Part shown: one piece after another, positions 17,788-29,145 of the stretch | Layout of the letters: every line of letters starts with the position of its first letter | Position numbering within the stretch: the stretch's first letter is position 1 | From: Nocardioides sp. 503 | GTDB lineage: Bacteria; Actinomycetota; Actinomycetes; Propionibacteriales; Nocardioidaceae | Direction of reading: 5' to 3' | DNA length: 64,000 nt | Assembly (NCBI RefSeq): GCF_004522095.1 | Contig: NZ_SPUI01000002.1 | Coordinates: forward strand, 682,001 to 746,000 | The notes under the pieces: model-generated | Database searches by the model: none | What the model saw: the letters and a program-made list of their open reading frames with translations, nothing else | What the model was told of the DNA's origin: nothing | Made by a program: the position numbers and the translations under genes

Positions 17788-17874
17788 CCCGTCGAACTCC
17801 CGAGCGCCGGGCTCACCACGGGCCCGCCTCGAGCGTCCACCGACTCGTCCTTCGCCACCACCCTGGGGGTCCCC

Positions 17875-19842
17875 GTGTCCGACAACCTTCCGCCGTCCGG
17901 CCCGCCGTCGGGACCCCCGTCCGGCCCGCCCTGGGGCGCTCCCACCCCGCCGCCGTCCGGGATGCCGGCCGGCCCCCCGCCCGCGACCCCGCCGCCCGCC
18001 TCCCCGCCCTGGGGACCGCCGGCGGGCCCGCCCCCGCCGCCGGAGTACCTCGAGGCCGGCGGCGGCTACCCGCTGCCGCCGCAGCCGCCCACCGCGCGCC
18101 GCGGCGGTCGCAAGAAGTACTTGATCGGCGGCGTCGCCGTGGTCGCCGTCGGCGCGGTCGCGGCCGGTGCCTGGGCGGCGGTGTCGTTCTTCAGCACCGG
18201 TGACCAGCCGGCCCAGGCGCTCCCGGCCTCGACGCTGGGCTACGTCAGCATCGACCTCGACCCCAGCGGCGGGCAGAAGATCGAGGCCCTGCGCACCCTG
18301 CGCAAGTTCCCCGCGTTCAAGGACGAGGTCGGACTCGACACCGACGACGACCTGCGCCAGAAGCTCTTCGAGAGCGTGCAGGACTCCGAGGTCTGCTCGG
18401 ACGTCGACTACGGCGACGACATCGAGCCCTGGCTGGGCGACCGGATGGCGGTCGCGGCGGTCCGCACGGACGACGACACCACCTCCCCGGTGGTCGTGGT
18501 GCAGGTCAAGGACGCCGGCAAGGCCGAGGACGGCTTCGCCAAGCTCCAGGAGTGCCTCGCCGGTGAGCAGCACTCCGCGCTCGCGGAGCCCTCGGACGGC
18601 GACGAGGAGGACCAGCCGGACGAGGAGTCCAGCGAGATGGGCGGCTGGGCCATCGAGGGCGACTGGGCGGTCATCGCCGAGACCACCGAGATCGCCGAGC
18701 AGGTCTCCTCCGACGCCCAGAAGGACTCGCTGGCCGACGACGCGGACTTCCAGCGCTGGACCGGGGAGGCCGGCGACGCCGGCATCCTGACGGCGTACGC
18801 CGCCCCCGAGGTCGGCGACCTGATGGCCGACGCCGCCGACGAGTTCGCCGGCCTGGGCGGCGCGCTGTCGTCACCCTCGTGCATCCCCGAGCTCGAGCCG
18901 GTCGAGCCCGAGACCATCGAGCCCGACCCCGACAGTCTCGACCCCGAGCTCCCGGAGCTGCCGGACTACTCCGGCGACGCCCCGTGCGCGGAGGAGGACG
19001 AGGAGGGCGCGACCGACGGCACGACCGACGAGATCGTGAAGATGTTCGAGAACTTCGAGGGCGCGGCGCTGACCGTGCGCTTCGACGACGGCTCGCTCGA
19101 GGTCGAGTCCGCCACCGGCACCGGCTTCGCCGGGCTCGACGCGCTCTCCGGCAGCGACCAGGGCGGCGTCGCGATCTCGACGCTCCCCGAGGACACCGCC
19201 GCCGCGTGGGGCGTGGGCTTCGAGGAGGGCTGGTTCGACGAGCTCCTCGAGTACGCCTCCACGTTCGCCGGCGACGACATGGACATCGACGAGCTGATCC
19301 AGCAGGCCGAGGAGGAGACCGGGCTCTCGCTGCCCGAGGACGTGGAGACGCTGGTCGGTGAGTCGGCGACCGTCGCGATCGGCGGCGACTTCGACCCCGA
19401 GGCGCTGGACTCCGGCGACACCGACGCTCTCCCGGTGGGCGTCAAGATCAAGGGCGACCCCGAGGCCATCAACGGCGTCCTGGAGAAGATCGTCTCCTCG
19501 CTCGCGGGCAGCGAGCCGGAGGCCGAGGAGCTGCTCGGCAGCGACAGCGACGGCGACTACGTCGCGGTCGGCCCCAGTGCCGACTACCGCGCCTCGCTGC
19601 TCGAGGACGGCGGGCTGGGCGACACCGACACCTTCAAGGACGTCGTCCGCGAGGCCGACCAGTCCGGGTCGGTGCTGTTCGTCAACTTCGACGCGGGCGA
19701 CGGCTGGCTGGTCGAGCTCGCCGGCGGCATGGGCGACGACGAGGAGCTCGCGAAGAACCTCGAGCCGCTCGAGGGCCTGGGCATCAGCGGGTGGACCGAC
19801 GGCGACGTCGCCCACTCGGTGTTCCGCCTGACCACCAACTAG
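17875..19842 (+). CDS. DUF3352-type single-pass membrane protein with Pro-rich N-terminus
   Basis: 655 residues from GTG 17875. Residues 1-72 are a cytoplasmic Pro/Gly-rich stretch, then RRGGRKK, one membrane helix (about 83-105) and a long acidic extracytoplasmic domain. The domain repeatedly shows patterns such as ALPASTLGYVSIDLDPSGGQ and WLGDRMAVAAV, which I associate with actinobacterial DUF3352 proteins. A 60-residue Glu/Asp/Pro-rich insert lies near 335-385. Cys residues in SEVCSDV, ECLAG, PSCIPE and DAPCAE could form disulfides. No catalytic motif is seen and the function is unknown. Confidence 0.8.
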   Translation: MSDNLPPSGPPSGPPSGPPWGAPTPPPSGMPAGPPPATPPPASPPWGPPAGPPPPPEYLEAGGGYPLPPQPPTARRGGRKKYLIGGVAVVAVGAVAAGAWAAVSFFSTGDQPAQALPASTLGYVSIDLDPSGGQKIEALRTLRKFPAFKDEVGLDTDDDLRQKLFESVQDSEVCSDVDYGDDIEPWLGDRMAVAAVRTDDDTTSPVVVVQVKDAGKAEDGFAKLQECLAGEQHSALAEPSDGDEEDQPDEESSEMGGWAIEGDWAVIAETTEIAEQVSSDAQKDSLADDADFQRWTGEAGDAGILTAYAAPEVGDLMADAADEFAGLGGALSSPSCIPELEPVEPETIEPDPDSLDPELPELPDYSGDAPCAEEDEEGATDGTTDEIVKMFENFEGAALTVRFDDGSLEVESATGTGFAGLDALSGSDQGGVAISTLPEDTAAAWGVGFEEGWFDELLEYASTFAGDDMDIDELIQQAEEETGLSLPEDVETLVGESATVAIGGDFDPEALDSGDTDALPVGVKIKGDPEAINGVLEKIVSSLAGSEPEAEELLGSDSDGDYVAVGPSADYRASLLEDGGLGDTDTFKDVVREADQSGSVLFVNFDAGDGWLVELAGGMGDDEELAKNLEPLEGLGISGWTDGDVAHSVFRLTTN

Positions 19843-19849
19843 GAGCAGC

Positions 19850-20341
19850 TCAGCCGGACCGGCCGACCCGGGCCGTGGTCGCCTCGGTGACCCGGACCAG
19901 GTCGGCCGGTGCCAGCTCCAGGTCCAGCCCGCGCCGGCCGGCCGAGACGTAGACCGTCGGGTGGGTCAGCGCCGACTCGTCCACCACGGTGGGGTGCGGG
20001 CGCCTCTGGCCCACCGGCGAGATCCCGCCGACGACGTACCCGGTGGCGCGCTCGGCCGCGCCCTTGTCGGCCATCTTGGCCCGGCTGCCGCCCACGGCGC
20101 GCGCGAGCGCCTTGAGGTCGAGCTGTCCCGAGACCGGCACCACCGCGACGGTCAGCCGGCCGTCCACGTCGGCGAGCAGCGTCTTGAACACCCGCTCCGG
20201 CGCCAGCCCCAGGGCCTGTGCGGCCTCGGTCCCGAAGGACTCCGCCCGCGGGTCGTGGTCGTACTCGTGCAGCGTGAAGTCGATGCCGGCGCTCGTCAGC
20301 GCGACCGTCGCCGGGGTGCCGCCGGGTTGCTTCTTGGCCAT
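19850..20341 (-). CDS. ybaK: YbaK-type Cys-tRNA(Pro)/aminoacyl-tRNA deacylase
   Basis: 163 residues from the ATG at 20341 (GGGAGGAA upstream on the minus strand). YbaK hydrolyses mischarged Cys-tRNA(Pro) in trans. Family features are FTLHEYDHDPRAESFG at the N-terminus, the conserved Lys in RVFKTLLADVDG, VVPVSGQLDLKALA and the glycine-rich VGGISPVGQRR. Full length. It converges on the DUF3352 gene with a 7-base gap and no terminator. A much longer open frame continues upstream on this strand but is antisense to hisD and not a real extension. Confidence 0.92.
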   Translation of the reverse strand: MAKKQPGGTPATVALTSAGIDFTLHEYDHDPRAESFGTEAAQALGLAPERVFKTLLADVDGRLTVAVVPVSGQLDLKALARAVGGSRAKMADKGAAERATGYVVGGISPVGQRRPHPTVVDESALTHPTVYVSAGRRGLDLELAPADLVRVTEATTARVGRSG

Positions 20342-20356
20342 GAGATTCCTCCCGTT

Positions 20357-20400
20357 GGTCGAGCAGTGAGGAGCGCCAGCGACGAACGTACGTCGAGACC
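20357..20400. repeat. REP-like imperfect palindrome
   Basis: About 44 bases starting GGTCGAGCAG and ending GTCGAGACC, with GAGGAGCGCCAGCGACGA in the middle. The shape and wording resemble interspersed palindromic repeats I recall from Nocardioides-type genomes. It lies between ybaK and the LON-domain gene. The following bases hold a direct repeat of CCTCATGCTCCGC (about 20420-20445). The rest of the gap, to 20525, shows nothing recognisable. Confidence 0.5.
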
Positions 20401-20525
20401 TCCGCACCCGACGGCTCACGTCCTCATGCTCCGCCTCATGCTCCGCGCATCTCGATGGATTTCGACGCGCCCGTTTCGGGCTTCGCGAGCTCAGCCCGAG
20501 GGCTTGCTCGATCTTCACTGACCAC

Positions 20526-20554
20526 GGGACTGTGCTCGTTCCTCGCACAGTCCC
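20526..20554 (-). terminator. Hairpin terminator after the LON-domain gene
   Basis: A perfect 10-bp stem, GGGACTGTGC with GCACAGTCCC, and a 9-base loop. It begins 2 bases beyond the stop of the minus-strand LON-domain gene, so it should end that transcript. Confidence 0.7.
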
Positions 20555-20556
20555 TG

Positions 20557-21219
20557 TCAGTTCGGAGACCACCTGGTGCGGGCCACCTCGGTGGCCGGCA
20601 GCGAGGGGATGACGTTCATCGCGCGCAGCTCGGAGCGCAGGAGGTCGGTGACCAGGAGCAGCCGCTCCTCGGCGTCGTCGGCCTCCAGGAGCGACTGACG
20701 CTCGGGCATCGGCAGGGGTGCGCAGGCGGCGAGGGTCCAGGAGAGGTAGCCCGGGTCGCGGGGGAGCGAGCCCTCGTAGGGGTCGGCGCGGATGTCGGCC
20801 AGCGCCGTGCGGTAGGCCGTGAACGTGGCGCGCGCCCGCTCCAGGACCGCCTCGTCGACGCCGGCGTCGGGCTCCGGCAGGTCGACGACGTGGCCGACCG
20901 GGAAGAGGCCGGAGGTGTCCAGGCGGTCGAGCTTGATCCGGTCGAGGCCGACCGCCACGACGTCGAAGCTGCCGTCGGCGTTGGACTCGACCTCGGTGAG
21001 CTGCACGCGGCAGCCGACGCGGTAGAGCGACTGGGCGCCGTGGTCGCCGACCTCGTAGCCCTCGCGGATGCCGACCGAGCCGAACACCCGGTCGGTCGGG
21101 TCCGAGCGCAGGAGGTGGTGCACCAGCGCGCGGTAGCGGTCCTCGAAGACGTGCAGGGGGACGCTGACGCCGGGGAACAGCACCGAGTTCAGGGGGAACA
21201 TCGGCAGGGTGTCGGTCAC
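20557..21219 (-). CDS. Solo LON-substrate-binding-domain protein
   Basis: 220 residues from GTG 21219. The N-terminal half matches the substrate-binding domain of Lon protease: [26 protein letters not shown] at the start, then GSVGIREG and [10 protein letters not shown]. There is no AAA+ or protease domain, so it is a stand-alone LON-domain protein; such proteins are common in actinobacteria and have no settled function. A longer frame back to 21339 is less likely. TACGGT lies exactly 6 bases before the GTG, so the transcript may be leaderless. It is divergent from hisD. Confidence 0.85.
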   Translation of the reverse strand: MTDTLPMFPLNSVLFPGVSVPLHVFEDRYRALVHHLLRSDPTDRVFGSVGIREGYEVGDHGAQSLYRVGCRVQLTEVESNADGSFDVVAVGLDRIKLDRLDTSGLFPVGHVVDLPEPDAGVDEAVLERARATFTAYRTALADIRADPYEGSLPRDPGYLSWTLAACAPLPMPERQSLLEADDAEERLLLVTDLLRSELRAMNVIPSLPATEVARTRWSPN

Positions 21220-21225
21220 CTCGCC

Positions 21226-21231
21226 ACCGTA
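21226..21231 (-). promoter_or_regulatory. -10 box TACGGT, 6 bases before the LON-domain GTG
   Basis: On the minus strand TACGGT is followed by GGCGAG and then the GTG start at 21219. The spacing puts +1 at or next to the start codon, the layout of a leaderless transcript. The GGCGAG could instead be a weak ribosome site, so this is less sure than the hisD case. Confidence 0.4.
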
Positions 21232-21325
21232 GCCGGTGGGCGCGGGGGAGCGGCGGCATCCACCCCGGGCGGGGTGCGGGAGTCCACGGTGCGTCGGCGA
21301 TGCGGGTCCGGTGCGCGGGGCTTCG

Positions 21326-21331
21326 TAGAAT
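21326..21331 (+). promoter_or_regulatory. -10 box TAGAAT for leaderless hisD
   Basis: TAGAAT is followed by CGACCC and then ATG 21338. A 6-base gap from -10 to the start codon puts the transcript start on or next to the A of ATG. No ribosome-binding sequence precedes the start, in agreement. The -35 is not recognisable. This would be the promoter of the his operon. Confidence 0.65.
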
Positions 21332-21337
21332 CGACCC

Positions 21338-22642
21338 ATGATCCGCCGTATCGACCTGCGCGGGGCGGCCGACGCCGGCCCCGTGGACTACCGCGCGGCC
21401 GTGCCGCGCGCGGACTTCGACGTCGAGGCGGCGATCCCGGCGGTCCACGCGATCTGCGAGGCGGTCCGCGTGCGCGGCCTCGAGGCGATCGTCGAGATGT
21501 CCCAGCAGTACGACGGCGTCACGCAGGACGACATCCGGGTGCCGCGCCAGGCGCTCGTCGACGCGCTCGCCGCGCTCGACCCCGACATCCGCGCCGGCCT
21601 CGAGGAGTCGATCCGGCGGCTGCGCGCCACCAGCGAGGCCGAGCTGGAGCACGACGTCACCACCGACCTCGGCCCCGGCGCCCGCGTGACCCACCGCAAG
21701 GTGCCGGTCGGCCGCGTCGGCCTCTACGTGCCCGGCGGCCTCGCGCCCCTGGTGTCCAGCGTCCTGATGAACGTCGTGCCGGCCCAGGTGGCCGGGGTGC
21801 GCTCGATCGCGCTCAGCTCCACCCCGCAGAAGGCCTTCGGCGGACTGCCGCACCCCACGATCCTGGCCGCCTGCGAGCTGCTCGGCGTCGACGAGGTCTA
21901 CGCCGTCGGCGGCGCCCAGGCGATCGCGATGTTCGCCTACGGGGTCGGCCCGTGCGCGCGCGTCGACCTCGTCACCGGGCCCGGCAGCATCTGGACGGTG
22001 ACGGCCAAGCGGCTGCTCAAGGGCCAGGTCGGCATCGACTCCGAGGCCGGCCCCACCGAGATCGCGATCCTCGCCGACGACACCGCGGAGGCGGCCTTCG
22101 TCGCGGCCGACCTGGTGAGCCAGGCCGAGCACGACCCGCTGGCGGCGGCGGTGCTGGTCACGACGTCCGAGCGGCTGGCCGACGACGTCGACGCCGAGCT
22201 GGAGAAGCAGGTCCTCGCGACCAAGCACGTCGAGCGGATCCGCACCGCCCTCGGCGGCGCGCAGTCGGCGACCGTCCTCGTGGGCGACCTCGAGCAGGGG
22301 CTGGCCGTGGTCGACGCCTACGGCGCCGAGCACCTCGAGATCCAGACCGTCGACGCGGCGTCGTGGGCCGCTCGCGTGCGCAACGCCGGGGCGATCTTCG
22401 TCGGGCCGCACGCGCCGGTGTCCCTCGGCGACTACTGCGCCGGGTCCAACCACGTGCTCCCCACCGGCGGCTGCTCGTGCCACTCCTCGGGGCTCTCGGT
22501 GCGCGCGTTCACCAAGTCCGTGCACGTCGTCGACTACACCCGCGACGCGCTGGCCGAGGTGGCCGACCACGTCGTCACGCTCGCGGAGGCCGAGGACCTG
22601 CCCGGTCACGGTGCCGCGGTCCGCGCCCGGTTCGGGCGGTAG
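21338..22642 (+). CDS. hisD: HisD, histidinol dehydrogenase
   Basis: 434 residues. It is a zinc enzyme that oxidises histidinol to histidine in two NAD-dependent steps. Family segments present are [48 protein letters not shown], the catalytic Glu-His pair in [10 protein letters not shown], and the metal-site stretch [15 protein letters not shown]. Full length. It is the first gene of hisD-C-B-H-x-A-F. The transcript appears leaderless. Confidence 0.97.
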   Translation: MIRRIDLRGAADAGPVDYRAAVPRADFDVEAAIPAVHAICEAVRVRGLEAIVEMSQQYDGVTQDDIRVPRQALVDALAALDPDIRAGLEESIRRLRATSEAELEHDVTTDLGPGARVTHRKVPVGRVGLYVPGGLAPLVSSVLMNVVPAQVAGVRSIALSSTPQKAFGGLPHPTILAACELLGVDEVYAVGGAQAIAMFAYGVGPCARVDLVTGPGSIWTVTAKRLLKGQVGIDSEAGPTEIAILADDTAEAAFVAADLVSQAEHDPLAAAVLVTTSERLADDVDAELEKQVLATKHVERIRTALGGAQSATVLVGDLEQGLAVVDAYGAEHLEIQTVDAASWAARVRNAGAIFVGPHAPVSLGDYCAGSNHVLPTGGCSCHSSGLSVRAFTKSVHVVDYTRDALAEVADHVVTLAEAEDLPGHGAAVRARFGR

Positions 22643-22644
22643 CC

Positions 22645-23742
22645 GTGGCCTTCCCTCCGCTGAGGGAGGAGCTGCGCGGCCTCGAGCCGTACGGCGCCCC
22701 CCAGCTGGACGTGCCCGTCCAGCTCAACGTCAACGAGAACCCCTACCCGCCCTCCGAGGCGGTCGTCGCCGACGTCGCGACCGCGGTGGCCGAGGCGACC
22801 CGCACCCTCAACCGCTACCCCGACCGCGAGTTCGTCGCGCTGCGCACTGCGCTGGCGGCGTACCTCGGCCACGGGGTGCGCGCCGAGCAGGTGTGGGCGG
22901 CCAACGGCTCCAACGAGGTGATGCTGCAGCTCCTGCAAGCCTTCGGCGGTCCAGGGCGCACCGCGCTCAGCTTCGCGCCGACGTACTCGATGTACCCGGA
23001 GTACGCCCGCGACTCCAGCACCGCGTGGGTCGTGGGACACCGCGAGGAGGACTTCGAGCTCGACCTCGGCGCCGCCCGGGCGCTGGTCGAGGAGCGGCGT
23101 CCCGCCGTGGTGCTGCTGCCCTCGCCCAACAACCCCACCGGCACCGCGCTGCCCCCCGAGGCCGTGTCCGTGCTCTGCGAGGCCGTCGGCGACGACGGGA
23201 TCGTGGTCGTCGACGAGGCCTACGGCGAGTTCCGCCGCGAGGGCACGCCCTCCGCGCTCGAGCTGCTCCCCACCCACCGCAACCTCGTGGTCTCGCGCAC
23301 GATGAGCAAGGCCTTCGCCCTGGCGGGCGCCCGGTTGGGCTACCTCGCCGCCGACCCGGCGATCTGCGACGCGATCCGCGTGGTGCGGTTGCCCTACCAC
23401 CTCTCCGCGGTCACCCAGGCGGTCGCGCTGACCGCGCTGCGCCACGCCCCCGAGCTGCTCGGCAACGTCGCCCTGCTGCGCCAGGAGCGCGACCGGACCG
23501 TCGCGTGGCTGCGCGCGCAGGGGCTCCAGGTCGCGGAGAGCGACGCCAACTTCTGTTTGTTCGGGACCTACCCCGACCGCCATGCTGTGTGGCAGGGCCT
23601 CCTCGACCGGGGGGTGCTGGTCCGCGAGACCGGCCCGGAGGGTTGGCTCCGGGTCTCCATCGGCACCCCCGAGGAGATGGCGGCCTTCCAGCAGGCACTC
23701 ACGTCAGTCACGGAAGAAGTCACGGAAGAGGGACAGCGATGA
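22645..23742 (+). CDS. hisC: HisC, histidinol-phosphate aminotransferase
   Basis: 365 residues from GTG 22645, 2 bases after hisD. It is a PLP fold-type I aminotransferase that makes histidinol phosphate. Visible are [11 protein letters not shown], the ANGSNEVM cofactor loop, PSPNNPTGT, the Asp of [10 protein letters not shown] and the PLP lysine in [17 protein letters not shown]. Frame continuity and conserved N-terminus [16 protein letters not shown] fix the start; the longer upstream frame is antisense to other genes. It overlaps hisB by 4 bases. Confidence 0.96.
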   Translation: MAFPPLREELRGLEPYGAPQLDVPVQLNVNENPYPPSEAVVADVATAVAEATRTLNRYPDREFVALRTALAAYLGHGVRAEQVWAANGSNEVMLQLLQAFGGPGRTALSFAPTYSMYPEYARDSSTAWVVGHREEDFELDLGAARALVEERRPAVVLLPSPNNPTGTALPPEAVSVLCEAVGDDGIVVVDEAYGEFRREGTPSALELLPTHRNLVVSRTMSKAFALAGARLGYLAADPAICDAIRVVRLPYHLSAVTQAVALTALRHAPELLGNVALLRQERDRTVAWLRAQGLQVAESDANFCLFGTYPDRHAVWQGLLDRGVLVRETGPEGWLRVSIGTPEEMAAFQQALTSVTEEVTEEGQR

Positions 23743-24347
23743 GCAGGACCGCACGCATCGAGCGCGAGACCAGCGAGTCCAAGGTGCTCGTCGAGGTCGA
23801 CCTCGACGGCACGGGCCGCCACGACATCTCCACCGGCGTCGGCTTCTACGACCACATGCTCACCGCGTTCGCCCGCCACTCGCTCCTGGACCTGACCGTC
23901 CACAGCGTCGGCGACCTGCACATCGACGCCCACCACACCGTCGAGGACACCGCGATCGTGCTCGGCCAGGCCCTGCGCCAGGCGCTGGGCGACAAGGTCG
24001 GCATCCGCCGCTTCGGCGACGCCACGGTCCCGCTCGACGAGGCGCTCGTGCAGGCCGTGGTCGACGTCTCCGGGCGCCCCTACTGCGTGCACACCGGCGA
24101 GCCCGAGGGGCAGCAGTACGTCGAGCTCGGCGGCTCCGGCGTCGCCTACCTCGGCTCGCTGACCCGCCACGTCTTCGAGAGCCTGGCCTTCCACGCCCAC
24201 CTCGGGCTGCACGTCCGGGTCCTCGCGGGCCGCGAGCCGCACCACATCGTGGAGACGCAGTACAAGGCGTTCGCCCGCGCCTTCCGCGACGCCGTCGCGC
24301 TCGACCCTCGCGAGACGGGCGTGCCCTCCACGAAGGGGGCTCTGTGA
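23739..24347 (+). CDS. hisB: HisB, imidazoleglycerol-phosphate dehydratase
   Basis: 202 residues, ATG overlapping the hisC stop. It dehydrates imidazole glycerol phosphate, using manganese ions held by the two histidine-rich motifs: [14 protein letters not shown] ([13 protein letters not shown]) and [27 protein letters not shown] is the N-terminal signature. It is the monofunctional form; no phosphatase domain is fused, as usual outside enterobacteria. It overlaps hisH by 4 bases. Confidence 0.97.
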   Translation: MSRTARIERETSESKVLVEVDLDGTGRHDISTGVGFYDHMLTAFARHSLLDLTVHSVGDLHIDAHHTVEDTAIVLGQALRQALGDKVGIRRFGDATVPLDEALVQAVVDVSGRPYCVHTGEPEGQQYVELGGSGVAYLGSLTRHVFESLAFHAHLGLHVRVLAGREPHHIVETQYKAFARAFRDAVALDPRETGVPSTKGAL

Positions 24348-24988
24348 CCGACAAGCGCGACGTCGTCGTCCTCGACTACGGGTCGGGCAACCTCCGCTCG
24401 GCGGTCCGCGCGCTCGAGCGCGCCGGCGCGCAGGTGGAGCTGACCGGGGACTTCGACCGCGCCCTGGAGGCCGACGGGCTCGTGGTGCCGGGCGTCGGCG
24501 CGTACGCCGCCTGCATGGCCGGCCTGCGCGAGGTCAGGGGCGAGCGACTCATCGGCCGCCGGCTGGCCGGCGGCCGGCCCGTGCTGGGCATCTGCGTGGG
24601 CATGCAGATCCTCTTCGAGCGCGGCGTCGAGCACGGGGTCGAGACCGAGGGCTGCGACGAGTGGCCCGGCGTGGTCGAGCGCCTGCAGGCACCGGTCGTG
24701 CCGCACATGGGCTGGAACACCGTGGAGGTCCCGGAGGGCTCGACGCTCTTCGCCGGGCTGGAGGAGGAGCGGTTCTACTTCGTGCACTCCTACGGCGTGC
24801 GCGAGTGGGCCCTGCGCACCAACGACCGCACCCGCCCCCCGCTGGTCACCTGGTCCGAGCACGGCGGCGACCGGTTCGTGGCCGCCGTGGAGAACGGCCC
24901 GCTCACGGCGACGCAGTTCCACCCCGAGAAGTCCGGCGACGCCGGAGCCGCGCTGCTCGACAACTGGGTGCGGAGCCTGGCCGCGTGA
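24344..24988 (+). CDS. hisH: HisH, glutaminase subunit of imidazole glycerol phosphate synthase
   Basis: 214 residues from the GTG overlapping the hisB stop. It is a class I glutamine amidotransferase that feeds ammonia to HisF. The nucleophile Cys is in [12 protein letters not shown], the oxyanion/glycine segment is VPGVGAY, and the His-Glu dyad is in [12 protein letters not shown] near the C-terminus. PHMGWNTV is also conserved. Its partner hisF lies two genes downstream. Confidence 0.97.
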   Translation: MTDKRDVVVLDYGSGNLRSAVRALERAGAQVELTGDFDRALEADGLVVPGVGAYAACMAGLREVRGERLIGRRLAGGRPVLGICVGMQILFERGVEHGVETEGCDEWPGVVERLQAPVVPHMGWNTVEVPEGSTLFAGLEEERFYFVHSYGVREWALRTNDRTRPPLVTWSEHGGDRFVAAVENGPLTATQFHPEKSGDAGAALLDNWVRSLAA

Positions 24989-24995
24989 GGCGGCC

Positions 24996-25334
24996 ATGAG
25001 CCGGGAGCGCGCGCGCCGCCGTGAGGCGCGCGAGCACGAGGCGGCCGTCCGCGCCGCCGCCCGGGCGGCCGAGGAGGAGCGCGCCGAGCGCCGCGCCGCG
25101 CGGCGGCGCCGGGTCGCCTCGGTGCTGCCGCAGCCCCGCCCCCAGGCGCGCCAGCCGGTCGGCGTGCTGGCCCGGCGGCGGCGCCACCAGACGCTCGGCA
25201 CCCTCGCGCTGGTGGTGCTCGTCAACGCCGCGTCCTTCGCGTTCCTCGAGCACTGGGCCGCGCGGCTGCTCGTGCTGATCGTGAGCGTGCTCGCCGCCCC
25301 CGTGCTCCACACCCTGCTGTTCCGCCGACGCTGA
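24996..25334 (+). CDS. Small two-helix membrane protein inside the his operon
   Basis: 112 residues, ATG 24996, 7 bases after hisH. Residues 1-62 are very rich in Arg, Ala and Glu and probably helical or coiled; residues 65-108 form two hydrophobic helices, and the end is LLFRRR. It is transcribed with the his genes between hisH and hisA. No known His-pathway role fits. I do not recognise the family. Genes of this kind at this position occur in related actinobacteria, as far as I recall. Confidence 0.7.
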   Translation: MSRERARRREAREHEAAVRAAARAAEEERAERRAARRRRVASVLPQPRPQARQPVGVLARRRRHQTLGTLALVVLVNAASFAFLEHWAARLLVLIVSVLAAPVLHTLLFRRR

Positions 25335-25363
25335 ACCCCCGCGACCCGACCGAGAGAAGACCC

Positions 25364-26100
25364 ATGACCGACCACCTCGAGCTCCTCCCCGCCGTCGACA
25401 TCGCCGGGGGCCAGGCCGTCCAGCTGGTGCAGGGCGTCGCCGGCTCGGAGAAGCGCTTCGGCGACCCGGTCGAGGCCGCCCTGCGCTGGCAGGAGGCGGG
25501 TGCGGAGTGGCTGCATCTGGTCGACCTGGACGCGGCGTTCGGGCGCGGTCACAACCGCGAGCTCCAGGCGCGCATCGTCGGGACGCTCGACATCCAGGTC
25601 GAGATGAGCGGCGGCATCCGCGACGACGAGTCGCTGGCGGCCGCGATGGCCACCGGCTGCCGTCGCGTCAACATCGGGACCGCCGCCCTGGAGCAGCCCG
25701 AGTGGTGCGCCGCGGCGATCGCCGAGTACGGCGACCGGGTCGCCGTCGGCCTCGACGTGCGGGGTCGCACGCTCGCCGCCCGGGGCTGGACCCGCGACGG
25801 CGGCGACCTCTACGACGTCCTCACGCGCCTGGACGCCGAGGGCTGCGCGCGCTACGTCGTCACGGACGTCAACAAGGACGGCATGCTGCAGGGGCCGAAC
25901 CTCCAGCTGCTGCGCGACGTGTGCGCCGCGACCTCGAGGCCGGTGGTCGCCTCGGGCGGCATCACCGAGCTGGCCGACCTCGAGGCGCTCATGGGCCTCG
26001 TCGAGGAGGGGGTCGAGGGCGCCATCATCGGGACCGCCCTCTACGAGGGCCGCTTCACGCTCGAGGACGCCCTCGCCCTGACCCTGCCGAAGGACCGCGC

Positions 26101-26104
<4 letters not shown>
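25364..26104 (+). CDS. hisA: HisA/PriA-type ProFAR isomerase
   Basis: 246 residues, ATG 25364 preceded by GAGAGAAG. It is a TIM-barrel isomerase with the catalytic Asp in [18 protein letters not shown] and the second Asp in [16 protein letters not shown]. Phosphate-binding loops [10 protein letters not shown] and [13 protein letters not shown] are present. In many actinobacteria this enzyme (PriA) also performs the TrpF reaction. No trpF is seen in the window's trp region, which fits PriA, but bifunctionality cannot be shown by reading alone. Confidence 0.94.
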
Positions 26105-26862
<758 letters not shown>

Positions 26863-26905
26863 CTCCGCAGGTTTCCGCCGGGTGGGCAGGGGACACGCTC
26901 CCGGC

Positions 26906-27253
26906 ATGAGCGACTACGACGTGTACGAGACGCCCGACGACGGGGGCGCCGAGACGCCCGCCGCGCCCGAGGCGGAGGAGCAGTGGCGGGTGCTCGTCGA
27001 GTACGCCAACTCGGGTCAGAGCAAGCCGCCGACCGTCGTGGACGTCCGGGGTCCCGTCTACGTGTCCCGCGCGGTCGCCCTCGAGGCGGCGCAGCGCCAG
27101 GCGTTCGACTACCAGCCGCCCGACCCGCTCTCCCCGCGAGGCCGCACGGTCTACCAGCGCCCCGACGGCTTCCTGACGATCGTCGAGGGCGCCATGACGA
27201 CGTTCCACTTCCGCACGCACGTGGTCCGCCTCCTCGGCACGTCCGACCACTGA
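26906..27253 (+). CDS. Hypothetical small soluble protein
   Basis: 115 residues from ATG 26906, 43 bases after hisF. The first 30 residues are acidic and Pro/Ala-rich; the rest (WRVLVEYANSGQSKPPTVVDV, then AVALEAAQRQAFDYQPPDPL and FLTIVEGAMTTFHFRTHVVRLLG) looks like a compact alpha/beta fold. No membrane helix, Cys or known motif. Codon pattern and the G/C third-position bias support a real gene. I do not recognise it. Confidence 0.65.
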   Translation: MSDYDVYETPDDGGAETPAAPEAEEQWRVLVEYANSGQSKPPTVVDVRGPVYVSRAVALEAAQRQAFDYQPPDPLSPRGRTVYQRPDGFLTIVEGAMTTFHFRTHVVRLLGTSDH

Positions 27254-27285
27254 CCGACGCCGCCGTCCGGGGAGCCGTCGTCGGA

Positions 27286-27315
27286 TTGGGCGATGTCGGT
27301 GCCCGGGAATAGCCT
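27286..27315 (+). promoter_or_regulatory. Promoter of the ABC exporter pair
   Basis: TTGGGC (27286-27291), 18-base spacer, TAGCCT (27310-27315), giving a leader of about 45 bases before ATG 27364, with CAGGGAGAC as the ribosome site. Confidence 0.55.
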
Positions 27316-27363
27316 GCGATCCTCGGCCGTTCCTGCTGGTCGACAGGTGCGAGTCAGGGAGAC

Positions 27364-29141
<1,778 letters not shown>

Positions 29142-29145
<4 letters not shown>

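Noticed and set aside
20342..22609. N-terminal extension of ybaK by about 750 residues through the hisD region
   Set aside because: YbaK is complete at 163 residues with its own GGGAGGAA ribosome site. The extension is antisense to hisD, crosses the LON-domain gene and shows no domain.
26894..26899. Leaderless -10 (CACGCT) six bases before the hypothetical gene at 26906
   Set aside because: Only the A and last T match. In sequence this rich in C and G such a match is expected by chance, and the gene can be read from the his transcript.
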